From: JABCPE02 sp963518845
Lineage (GTDB): Bacteria > Bacteroidota > Bacteroidia > Flavobacteriales > Weeksellaceae
Direction: 5' to 3'
NCBI GenBank assembly: GCA_963518845.1
Contig: CAUQKV010000023.1
Coordinates: 1 to 23,406 of the forward strand
DNA length: 23,406 bases
Positions within the stretch are counted from its first letter, which is position 1. Every line of letters starts with the position of its first letter. Below are positions 1 through 7,037 of this stretch, piece by piece. The notes beneath the pieces are model-generated. The model saw only the letters and a list, made by a program, of their open reading frames with translations, was not told where the DNA came from and searched no databases. The position numbers and the translations under genes are program-made.

Positions 1-201
1 AAAAAACTTCTACTCTTCTGATTACCCTCCGTGGAGAATTCAGATCGCAAAAATAGAAATTCCTACACTATCACGCAAGTGCTTCCTCAACTTTTTTGCA
101 CATAATTATTTAACTCGCTGATTTATAACAAGAAAAAGTTAACTATTTTTATCCGAATAATCCTAACCTATACTTCAACCGCATTAATTAATTTGTTTTT
201 T
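1..201. other. Left-edge segment without a confident gene
   Basis: The first 120 bases are open in forward frame 1 and end in TGA at 118-120. The translation (about 39 residues, containing YPPWRIQIAKIEIP) has no recognisable domain and no start inside the window. It could be the tail of a gene lying to the left, part of a dispersed intergenic repeat, or chance. The composition up to about 120 looks less AT-rich than the following 80 bases. Nothing else is visible here: no tRNA, no clear hairpin terminator and no promoter with both boxes. Confidence 0.3.
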
Positions 202-546
202 TCACCAAATATCTACCCGCTCACATTCAAATGATATATATCCTTCTTCTATGTCCTTAGGTAAGGGAACATCTAATTGAATAATAAACTCACCTATTTT
301 TATATGTTCTTTATTGAGAATTTTTCCTGAGAATTTATATTCAAAATTTTCTCCTTTTTTCTCAACTGAGTATTTTCTTTCAGAAGAACACACTATATTA
401 TTTGTATTTATAGCATATAAAGGAAGTCTTACTTCATGATAAAATGGCTGTGAAAAACATACTATTTGAAAATCTCCATCAGACAAGCAAACTTCTGCTT
501 CTTGAGCCGTTTTTGATAACCAATTTACATTTTCAATTTTTATCAT
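202..546 (-). CDS. Small hypothetical protein
   Basis: This 114-residue protein belongs to no family I recognise. It starts at ATG 546 and ends in TGA. It has no signal peptide, membrane segment or known motif. Its composition, with alternating hydrophobic and polar residues and many aromatic residues, suggests a small cytosolic beta-rich fold. It lies 24 bases downstream of the LTA-synthase-like sulfatase on the same strand and is probably its last cotranscribed neighbour. The codon pattern is AT-rich, with a run of A/T-ending codons, somewhat richer than the metabolic genes upstream. Small orphan proteins of this type in flavobacteria are sometimes immunity proteins, but nothing in the sequence shows that. 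Its being a gene is fairly likely, given a clean ATG, continuous reading and operon spacing. Its function is unknown. Confidence 0.6.
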   Translation of the reverse strand: MIKIENVNWLSKTAQEAEVCLSDGDFQIVCFSQPFYHEVRLPLYAINTNNIVCSSERKYSVEKKGENFEYKFSGKILNKEHIKIGEFIIQLDVPLPKDIEEGYISFECERVDIW

Positions 547-570
547 ATTGTAAATTAGTACATTAAAAAC

Positions 571-2649
571 TTATTTAACATTCAACTGATTCATTTTCAA
601 CCAATAAGATGTCGCTTGGTAAGTTGATATCGTTTGGTTGGTTATATTTTTATCTACTTCTTTGTCTTTTAGCAGATGCTCTTCATAGAAAATATTTATT
701 CCTGACTTTTGCTCTTTGTTTGGTGTCTCTTTCAGCTGATATTGTTTAATGTTTTTAATTGGTGAAATGATGGTCAGTTTATCATCTTTCACATATCCTA
801 AATCCTGATAAGTCGCGATGTAAGCCCTCGGAACATAGTTTTCTGAAAACACATCCTGCCCTATGAATTTACTTTGATAAGTGAAATTCAGCAATCCGAA
901 AAGCGTAGGCATCACATCTATCTGTGACATTAGTGTATCGAACTTCTGTGGCTTAACGAACTCTGGCGAGAAAATCATCCCTGGAATTCTATACTTATCC
1001 ATAGGAAGCTCTGTTTTACCAGCACTCGATGCACAGTGGTCTGAAACAATCACAAAAACAGTATTCTTATACCACGGTTGTTTTTCTGCCATTTGGAAGA
1101 ATTTTTTGATGGAATAGTCTGTGTATTTCACGCCTCCATCACGGGATTTAGCTGTCCCTGGGATATCTATTCTGCCTTCTGGATAGGTGAATGGCCTGTG
1201 ATTACTCACCGTCATCCAATGATGGAAAAAAGGTTTGCCCTTCTTGGCATCTTCATTCATCGTTTCTATTGCTTTTTTCGCCATATCTTCATCACTCACT
1301 CCCCAAATATTCGCAAAAACAATTTCTTCTGGTTTGAAATTATCCCTATCAACGATTTCATAACCATTTCCACCGAAGAAGTCTTTCATATTATCAAAAT
1401 AACTGTATCCACCATAGAGATACTTTACATTATAACCTTTTGATTTAAAGACACTTCCCGTTGTAAATTTATTCTTATTATCTTTTCTTTTTACGATACT
1501 TTCCCCTGCTGTCGGTGGAATACAAAGAGTAAGCGCCTCCAAACCACGAACCGTTCTATTCCCCGTGGCATACAAATTAGTAAAAACAAGGCTGTGCTGT
1601 GACAAACTATCTAGAAACGGCGTGACATTATCCTTGTTCCCATACATCGCCATGAATTCCGCAGAAAGACTTTCAACGGAAATAAGCACCACATTTTTCG
1701 TGATTTCTGCGCTGTCTGATTTTATCATTCTCGGCAGCCTGTCCGTATGCAGTCGGCTAAACTCTTCATTTAGTGCTTTTTGTGTGTCCATCGTGGGATA
1801 AAAGACATCAAAATCCAAAACTTTATTATTGAACGCATCATAGAATTTGACCAGTCCATTTGCAGAAATTTCATTTTGGAATATGTTTGAAGAGTTTAAT
1901 TTTATTTTAGATAAAGCAAAAACGCTCGCAGCCACCAAACCTCCATAAGCCACGAGCGAAAGCCCTTTGATAAAGATATTTGGCAAATCCAAAAGCCCTT
2001 TTCTTGTCTTGAGATAAACCCAAATCGTAAGCGCCAGCGAAACGATGAAAACCCCTGAAAACAAAGGAAGTACAGGATAACTTTCTAGAATATTCCCAAT
2101 AACTTCATTGGTATAAATAAGATAATCTACCGCGATAAAATTATACCTCACCCCAAATTCATTGTAGAAGAAATATTCGCTTACCGCATTGAAAACAATG
2201 ACCGAAACATAAAGAAAAATCGTAATGAAATACAATATATTTCTAAACTGAACCCTTCTTTTCGGAAAGAAAAACATCATCCCAAAGAGAAATGTTTTTA
2301 ATCCTAAAAATGATAAAACTATCTCTGGAACTACGCCTCCGTATTGTCTTGCTATATTATTGGGAACCAAGTATATATACAAGAACAATCCTACTAATAT
2401 GGATAAAATAATCTGTCCCCATGGTCTTTCATACTTTTGATTTGACAAGAAAAGCAAATAGATGTACAATATCGCGCTTGCTATAATGAAGACAAAAATA
2501 TCCGAAAGCAATCCCAAAGAAAACATTTTAACGACATCCAAAACACCAAATTCCGTAGTGGTTATTGGATGAAAGATAAAAACGCATCTTAATAAAAAAG
2601 AGATGATGATGTATATTATTCCTAAATAAACGAATGGTTTCAGTTTCAT
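571..2649 (-). CDS. LTA synthase family protein (membrane-anchored sulfatase/phosphotransferase)
   Basis: This is a 692-residue protein of the alkaline phosphatase superfamily, LtaS/OpgB-like branch. About five hydrophobic segments occupy the first 250 residues (roughly 7-27, 44-68, 78-95, 135-155 and 195-212, with another near 230-246). The catalytic domain follows from about 318 and would face the periplasm. Visible active-site equivalents are E326 in LISVESLS, the nucleophile T366 in TGNRTVRGLEA, H484 in VSNHRP, and D537-H538 in IVSDHCA. These match the metal ligands and threonine of Staphylococcus LtaS. Known family members transfer glycerol phosphate or phosphoethanolamine to lipids or glycans. 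In a Gram-negative flavobacterium the acceptor is unknown, and true lipoteichoic acid is unlikely. The gene lies 10 bases after ribH in the same operon. It starts at ATG 2649 and looks full length. The family assignment is firm, the substrate is not. Confidence 0.93.
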   Translation of the reverse strand: MKLKPFVYLGIIYIIISFLLRCVFIFHPITTTEFGVLDVVKMFSLGLLSDIFVFIIASAILYIYLLFLSNQKYERPWGQIILSILVGLFLYIYLVPNNIARQYGGVVPEIVLSFLGLKTFLFGMMFFFPKRRVQFRNILYFITIFLYVSVIVFNAVSEYFFYNEFGVRYNFIAVDYLIYTNEVIGNILESYPVLPLFSGVFIVSLALTIWVYLKTRKGLLDLPNIFIKGLSLVAYGGLVAASVFALSKIKLNSSNIFQNEISANGLVKFYDAFNNKVLDFDVFYPTMDTQKALNEEFSRLHTDRLPRMIKSDSAEITKNVVLISVESLSAEFMAMYGNKDNVTPFLDSLSQHSLVFTNLYATGNRTVRGLEALTLCIPPTAGESIVKRKDNKNKFTTGSVFKSKGYNVKYLYGGYSYFDNMKDFFGGNGYEIVDRDNFKPEEIVFANIWGVSDEDMAKKAIETMNEDAKKGKPFFHHWMTVSNHRPFTYPEGRIDIPGTAKSRDGGVKYTDYSIKKFFQMAEKQPWYKNTVFVIVSDHCASSAGKTELPMDKYRIPGMIFSPEFVKPQKFDTLMSQIDVMPTLFGLLNFTYQSKFIGQDVFSENYVPRAYIATYQDLGYVKDDKLTIISPIKNIKQYQLKETPNKEQKSGINIFYEEHLLKDKEVDKNITNQTISTYQATSYWLKMNQLNVK

Positions 2650-2659
2650 GAAATGTTTT

Positions 2660-3151
2660 TTATGAGTTGCTTAATTTTCTTTTAAAATCTATCATTTTCA
2701 AAGCTGTCACTCCTGCTTCGACACCTTTGTTCCCAAGATTTCCGCCGCTTCTCGCGATGGACTGTTCCTTATTATCATCTGTCAAAACACAGAAAATAGC
2801 CGGAACATCTGTTTGCGTGTTACAGTCCTTAATCCCCTGCGTCACCCCTGAACAAACATAATCAAAATGCGATGTCTCTCCGCGAATAACACAGCCGATG
2901 GCTATCACAGCATCAAACCGACCGCTCTTGCAGAGCTGCATCGCCGCGAAACTCAGCTCAAACGCACCAGGAACATAGTAGATTTTTATGTTTTCTGGTT
3001 TTACGCCTTCTTTTTTCAGAACTTCTCCTGCTCCATCTCGGAGATTAAAGGTCACAAAATCATTCCACTCAGAAACCACAATGCCGATGGTAAAATCATC
3101 GGCATCTGTTATTTGGAGCGGCTTATAATCCGAAAGGTTTACCGTCGCCAT
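2660..3151 (-). CDS. ribH: 6,7-dimethyl-8-ribityllumazine synthase
   Basis: Lumazine synthase catalyses the penultimate step of riboflavin synthesis, condensing 5-amino-6-ribitylaminouracil with 3,4-dihydroxy-2-butanone 4-phosphate in the cytosol. At 163 residues it is the normal length. Visible motifs are SEWND near 27-31 with the substrate-stacking Trp, VPGAFEL at 60-66, AIGCVIRGETSHFDYVC at 84-100 with the proton-shuttling H95, and the phosphate-binding R134 after TDDNKEQ. It starts at ATG 3151, 16 bases after the TPR gene stops and 10 bases before the sulfatase gene, so it sits in the middle of a minus-strand operon. No other rib genes are in the window, so the pathway is dispersed. No FMN riboswitch is visible in the short spacer. 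The identification is secure. Confidence 0.97.
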   Translation of the reverse strand: MATVNLSDYKPLQITDADDFTIGIVVSEWNDFVTFNLRDGAGEVLKKEGVKPENIKIYYVPGAFELSFAAMQLCKSGRFDAVIAIGCVIRGETSHFDYVCSGVTQGIKDCNTQTDVPAIFCVLTDDNKEQSIARSGGNLGNKGVEAGVTALKMIDFKRKLSNS

Positions 3152-3167
3152 TTTGTTCTTTTTTTAT

Positions 3168-3857
3168 TTAAAAATATTTTACCATTTCTATGTACGCATC
3201 AGAAGCGCCACCATCATAGTCCTGATATTTCTCTTCTATCGTTGTGAAATATTTTTTAGCAACATCATTTTTCTTTAATGAAAGTGCCAGCATTCCAGCT
3301 TTTCTCGTGAAGTAATATGATGTGTACTCATCGTCCGAAGCTGAAATAGCTTTTTCAAACTGAGAAAGTGCATCATCATTTTTGTTCAAATTCACCATAC
3401 AATCTCCCATTGCTCCGTGCTTCAGCGCTACCAATGTTTTATTCTTAGAAGAAAACTCGTCTAACAGGTCATACGCTTTTTGGTAATTCCCTTTGCTAAA
3501 CTCTATTAATCCTGCATTATAGGCTGAAAGTTTTCCAGCACTAGTTTCAGAAAAATTTTCTGCAGTTCCTTTGAATCCTGGATTTGCGGTTTTTCCTCCC
3601 AGAGCCAAATCCTCTTTTCCTTCTATAAGATTTTTCTGAGCTGTAAGGTAAGCCTTCGTAGCTTCTTCGTTCTTTGGATCAACCACAAAATGCTGATAAC
3701 CAAAATATCCCAAAACTCCCAAGACAACAACCCCAAAAGCCAAACCTATTTTTTTAGCGTTTTTCTCAATGAATTTTTCTGAACGAACCACATTTTGGTC
3801 CAATTCCTGAAAAATTTCAACCGTTTCTTTTCCTTCTATTTCCTTTTTATTTGACAT
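3168..3857 (-). CDS. Membrane-anchored tetratricopeptide repeat protein (YfgM-like)
   Basis: This 229-residue protein has a basic and acidic cytosolic N-terminus (about 1-35), one membrane segment at about 37-57 rich in Gly, Val and Leu, and a helical C-terminal domain of TPR-like repeats. Examples are AYNAGLIEFSKGNYQKAYDLL and the stretch around NKNDDALSQFEKA. The arrangement, one N-terminal anchor followed by outward TPRs, matches YfgM-type proteins that work with periplasmic chaperones and the Sec translocon. That functional transfer is inference. It starts at ATG 3857. A promoter matching both Bacteroidota boxes lies just upstream (3880-3910), making this the likely first gene of a transcript with ribH and the sulfatase. 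A TPR gene next to ribH is, as I recall, a common arrangement in flavobacteria. Confidence 0.85.
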   Translation of the reverse strand: MSNKKEIEGKETVEIFQELDQNVVRSEKFIEKNAKKIGLAFGVVVLGVLGYFGYQHFVVDPKNEEATKAYLTAQKNLIEGKEDLALGGKTANPGFKGTAENFSETSAGKLSAYNAGLIEFSKGNYQKAYDLLDEFSSKNKTLVALKHGAMGDCMVNLNKNDDALSQFEKAISASDDEYTSYYFTRKAGMLALSLKKNDVAKKYFTTIEEKYQDYDGGASDAYIEMVKYF

Positions 3858-3879
3858 AGTTTCTACTAAGTTTAATTCG

Positions 3880-3910
3880 CAAATTTAAGATTTTCAGACT
3901 AATTTACAAA
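3880..3910 (-). promoter_or_regulatory. Bacteroidota-type promoter for the TPR-ribH operon
   Basis: Read on the minus strand, TTTG (3910-3907), a 19-base spacer and TAAATTTG (3887-3880) match both boxes of the Bacteroidota consensus, TTTG-N17-23-TAnnTTTG. Transcription would start near 3874, giving a leader of roughly 17 bases before ATG 3857. It is the best two-box promoter in the window. Confidence 0.7.
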
Positions 3911-3916
3911 TTTTAA

Positions 3917-4456
3917 TCAATATTCTAAGATTTTAAACACCTCTGCACCATCTATCTGTTCCAGTTTTTCTCTTCCTCCCAAATCTTTCAATTCTATCAG
4001 AAAACTAAACTGTGTAACTTTTCCTCCTTGTCTCTGCACCAGCCTTGCCGCTGCTGCTGCCGTCCCGCCTGTCGCCAGAAGATCGTCATGGATTAGAACC
4101 CTCTGCCCTTCTTGGATTTGGTCGGTTTTCATTTCTATTTCGGCTGTGCCATATTCCAAATCATATTTTTCTGCAATAAATGGCGGAGGCAGTTTTCCTT
4201 TTTTTCTTATTAAAATAAATGGAACGCCGAGTTTCACAGCGATAGCAATACCGAAAATATAGCCACGGCTCTCTATTCCACAAACGACATCCACTTTGCC
4301 TTTGCTGAATTTTACCATTTCATCGACAGCCTCCTCGTATAATTTAGGATTAAGGAAAATGGGCGTAATGTCTTTAAACTGTATTCCTTCCTTTGGGAAG
4401 TCAGGAATGTTTGTTATTGTATTTTCTAATTTTGTGATTAGTTCTTGGTTTGCCAT
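3917..4456 (-). CDS. apt: Adenine phosphoribosyltransferase
   Basis: Apt salvages adenine by joining it to PRPP, giving AMP and pyrophosphate in the cytosol. It has 179 residues, the usual length. It shows the type I phosphoribosyltransferase fold signatures: FPKEGIQFKDITP at 20-32, GIESRG at 60-65, RKKGKLP at 84-90 in the flexible loop, and the PRPP-binding motif VLIHDDLLATGGTA at about 120-133 with its adjacent aspartates. It starts at ATG 4456, only 4 bases after the lipoprotein gene ends, so the two are almost certainly cotranscribed. 59 bases then separate it from the TPR gene, which has its own promoter. The assignment is secure. Confidence 0.97.
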   Translation of the reverse strand: MANQELITKLENTITNIPDFPKEGIQFKDITPIFLNPKLYEEAVDEMVKFSKGKVDVVCGIESRGYIFGIAIAVKLGVPFILIRKKGKLPPPFIAEKYDLEYGTAEIEMKTDQIQEGQRVLIHDDLLATGGTAAAAARLVQRQGGKVTQFSFLIELKDLGGREKLEQIDGAEVFKILEY

Positions 4457-4460
4457 GGTT

Positions 4461-5660
4461 TTATTTCTTTTCTGATGAATTTACTTTATAACTTGAGATT
4501 TTCCAGCTGTCATCTACTTGTTTCAGACCATAGGATACATTGAGCATTATGCTTTTTCCTTCTTTGTCTACGATTTGATAAACAGCATTCACACTTGCTG
4601 CCTTATCAGAAGATGATTTCACAGAAATATTTTTAACCTCAACAGACTTTACCGCCCCAAAACCAGTATTGGGATTAGAGAACTTATCATAAGAACCCCA
4701 GTTCGGGTTGTCCACTAATTCATAAGCCGACCTAAGACTCTGATTCCCAATTCTATTCAAGAATTTATCTACAACCGCTTCAGGTTTTACTTTTGGTGCT
4801 GATGATGCAGCAGAAGAAGTCGAATTTTGGTCTTTGTTTTCATTATTTTCTCCTGTTTCTGAATCTGTAGAAGTTTTGGATTCTTCTTTTTCCTTTTTCT
4901 CTTCAGCAGTCTCTTCTTTCTCTGGTTTCAGACTTTCTTTATTTACTAAAACTCCTGCTTTTAGAAGTTGGTGTGTTTTCTTAGTAGTTTTTACGCTAAC
5001 TTTTATATCTATTTTAGAATCAACGATTTTGTCTGCTGGCAAAACATCTACTTTTAGGTAAAATCCTTTAAATTCATTACTGCTCATGAGGTTTTTAGCC
5101 ATAAGTAGTTTTTCGCCATTGCTGTAAACTTCCATTATCGTTTCTAGTCCTGCATTAGAAAACTCGATAGGATTTCCTGACTCATCCACTAATCTAGGTG
5201 TAACTCTCAATGCCCTTGCACCTGAAGCTCCACTACCATCTATAGGCGTTATCAGGATATTTAGACCTGATGCTTTAATGTCATTAGGATCTACTTCTGT
5301 AGCTGTGATATTTTGGAAAATATTCATATTCCCCAGATCTGGCGGAGATGTGCTAGACCATTCCACATTATTTTTTTGTGCCACTCCATCTGCCATAGCA
5401 AAGATTTCGGGAACTTTTTTACCATTTATTAGTTTTGCTAAAGCATCTAATTTTTGAATATCAGTTTTTCCTTCTACACCGAAAGTTTTCAAGATGTACA
5501 AAGCTTCATTAAATTTAGTTTGTTCCAATGTGCTTAGCGATGTTGACATTTCATTGATACTAGCCTGAAAAGTCTTCATAGATGAGCCATCTACTGTGTC
5601 TTTTTTACAACTTGTGAAAACCAATAATATCACAAGAAAGTAAGAATATAAACCTCTCAT
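4461..5660 (-). CDS. Lipoprotein with DUF6694-like N-domain and NTF2-like C-domain
   Basis: This is a 399-residue predicted lipoprotein. A short signal peptide ends in the lipobox VFTSC, with C18 as the lipidated residue. Residues about 24-100 resemble the DUF6694 lipoprotein domain, with FQASINEMSTSLSTLEQTKF followed by an ALxxL..INGK stretch. A central region (about 110-240) is beta-rich. A very charged, low-complexity linker at about 245-290, mostly Glu and Lys then Ser, Thr and Asn, precedes a C-terminal domain of about 100 residues (VVDKFLNRIGNQSL to the end). That domain resembles the DUF4878/NTF2-like domains of other lipoproteins. The family names are from memory and tentative. It probably sits in a membrane facing the periplasm. 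It starts at ATG 5660, leads into apt 4 bases later, and has a -7 element at 5681-5688. Its function is unknown. Confidence 0.8.
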   Translation of the reverse strand: MRGLYSYFLVILLVFTSCKKDTVDGSSMKTFQASINEMSTSLSTLEQTKFNEALYILKTFGVEGKTDIQKLDALAKLINGKKVPEIFAMADGVAQKNNVEWSSTSPPDLGNMNIFQNITATEVDPNDIKASGLNILITPIDGSGASGARALRVTPRLVDESGNPIEFSNAGLETIMEVYSNGEKLLMAKNLMSSNEFKGFYLKVDVLPADKIVDSKIDIKVSVKTTKKTHQLLKAGVLVNKESLKPEKEETAEEKKEKEESKTSTDSETGENNENKDQNSTSSAASSAPKVKPEAVVDKFLNRIGNQSLRSAYELVDNPNWGSYDKFSNPNTGFGAVKSVEVKNISVKSSSDKAASVNAVYQIVDKEGKSIMLNVSYGLKQVDDSWKISSYKVNSSEKK

Positions 5661-5680
5661 ATCATAAAAAATTATGTATG

Positions 5681-5688
5681 CAAAAATA
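5681..5688 (-). promoter_or_regulatory. -7 element upstream of the lipoprotein-apt operon
   Basis: On the minus strand this reads TATTTTTG, an exact TAnnTTTG match, 20 bases before ATG 5660. No TTG box is found at the expected distance upstream, so only half of the promoter is supported. Confidence 0.45.
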
Positions 5689-5706
5689 ATAAATTATTGA
5701 AATATA

Positions 5707-5737
5707 TTGAATAATAAAAACTATATTTATACTTTTG
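5707..5737 (+). promoter_or_regulatory. Promoter of the SPOR-domain gene
   Basis: TTG at 5707-5709, a 20-base spacer and TACTTTTG at 5730-5737 match the Bacteroidota two-box promoter. Transcription would begin about 5743, leaving a leader of about ten bases before ATG 5754. Confidence 0.65.
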
Positions 5738-5753
5738 CTGAAAATTATAGATA

Positions 5754-6251
5754 ATGAAAAATATATTAAAAGTAGTTTTGCTAATATTATTACCTGCTGG
5801 TTTTGCTAAAGTAAATGCTCAGATTGTAACCAAAAGAGACAGCATAAACGGAAATGAATTTACCATCACAATGGACAAAAGGATAGATGATGTGATAGCA
5901 TCTATGGAAAACGAATGCAAGAAAAAGTCTCTCCGAACAAATGATGACACCAGCTCTAAACCACTTTCTCAAGCAGAAATATGTAAGAAAAATCCTAGGA
6001 TTTTAGGATATAAAATTCAAGTAGGTGTGGTAAAAAGCTCCGAAGAAGCTAACAATCTAAGAACAGAATTTAGACAAGCTTTCCCTGCTATAAAAGTAGA
6101 AGTAGATGCTTCTCTAAGACCTAATTACAAGGTGTTGGCAGGAAGCTACCTATCAAAAGAGTCAGCCGCAGCAGATTTAAAAAAGGTAAAAGCCAAATTC
6201 AAAGGTGCCATCTCTACACAATACCGAGTTTTCTGTGTAGAAGCCAAATAA
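5754..6251 (+). CDS. Secreted SPOR-domain protein
   Basis: This 165-residue protein has a classical signal peptide (MKNILKVVLLILLPAGFAKV, cleavage near NAQ at 21-23). A middle segment with two cysteines follows, then a C-terminal SPOR domain from about residue 84 (YKIQVGVVKS) to the end, containing the typical NYKVLAGSYLSKESAAADL segment. SPOR domains bind septal peptidoglycan stripped of stem peptides, so a periplasmic, cell-wall-associated role is likely. Its exact job is unknown because no enzyme domain is attached. It is transcribed alone on the plus strand, between a two-box promoter (5707-5737) and a strong terminator hairpin (6274-6306), and is divergent from the lipoprotein gene. The domain call is confident. 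Confidence 0.9.
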   Translation: MKNILKVVLLILLPAGFAKVNAQIVTKRDSINGNEFTITMDKRIDDVIASMENECKKKSLRTNDDTSSKPLSQAEICKKNPRILGYKIQVGVVKSSEEANNLRTEFRQAFPAIKVEVDASLRPNYKVLAGSYLSKESAAADLKKVKAKFKGAISTQYRVFCVEAK

Positions 6252-6273
6252 CATTTTAATATATAACCCATAC

Positions 6274-6306
6274 AAAACTCCCATGTAGGTTTGCATGGGA
6301 GTTTTT
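6274..6306. terminator. Hairpin terminator between convergent SPOR and response-regulator genes
   Basis: A perfect 12-bp stem, AAAACTCCCATG (6274-6285) with CATGGGAGTTTT (6294-6305), encloses an 8-base loop. It is followed by T residues on the plus strand and by A/T-rich sequence on the other side. It lies between the stop codons of two convergent genes and can serve both. Confidence 0.9.
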
Positions 6307-6325
6307 ATTTATATAAAATCTAGTT

Positions 6326-7012
6326 TTAATTTTTTACCAAAAGCCTGAATCCTTCTCCATGAACATTGATGATTTCTAGACCTTCATCATCTTTAAGGAG
6401 TTTTCTTAGTTTCGCTATATACACATCCATACTTCGCGCTGTGAAATAATTCTCTTTTTTCCAAATCTTTCTAAGCGCTAGGTCTCTTGGCATAAAATCA
6501 TTTCTATGCATACATAGCATTTTGAGGAGTTCATTTTCCTTTGGAGATAGCTTATACTCAGCATCATGGACTTTCAGCTGTCTCAAAACTGAATCAAACT
6601 CTATATTACTGATTTTAAAATGCTCCTGCTCATCTTCTTCTACCACGGCACTTCTTTGCAAGATGGCTTTTATTTTATACAAAAGAAGTTCCGTGTCAAA
6701 TGGTTTGGTGATATAGTCATCCGCACCTATTTGGTAACCCTTTAGAATGTCTTCTCGTAAGTTCTTGGCTGTCAGAAATATGATAGGCATATTTTTATTG
6801 ATTCGCTTAACATCTTCTGCGAGTGAAAATCCGTCCTTTTTAGGCATCATGACATCAAAAATACCAATATCAAATTCATTTTCCATGAATTCTTTTAGTC
6901 CCTGTTCTCCATCAGTTGCAAGCGTTACCTCATAATTGTTCATCATAAGATAGTCTTTTAGCACCGCTCCAAAACTTTGATCATCTTCAACCAACAAAAT
7001 TCTATTATTCAT
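6326..7012 (-). CDS. OmpR/PhoB-family response regulator
   Basis: This 228-residue DNA-binding regulator is the partner of the histidine kinase directly upstream. The receiver domain (about 3-117) has the acidic pocket D10-D11, the phosphorylated aspartate D53 in IFDVMMP, T81 and K103 in ITKPFD. The C-terminal winged helix (about 132-226) carries the recognition-helix pattern ARSMDVYIAKLRKLL and the wing GEGFRL. It starts at ATG 7012, 25 bases after the kinase stop codon, so the two form an operon. It resembles the RprY type of Bacteroidota regulators. Its targets cannot be read from the sequence. Confidence 0.95.
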   Translation of the reverse strand: MNNRILLVEDDQSFGAVLKDYLMMNNYEVTLATDGEQGLKEFMENEFDIGIFDVMMPKKDGFSLAEDVKRINKNMPIIFLTAKNLREDILKGYQIGADDYITKPFDTELLLYKIKAILQRSAVVEEDEQEHFKISNIEFDSVLRQLKVHDAEYKLSPKENELLKMLCMHRNDFMPRDLALRKIWKKENYFTARSMDVYIAKLRKLLKDDEGLEIINVHGEGFRLLVKN

Positions 7013-7037
7013 ATTTCTTATTTTTAGTGTTAATTAT

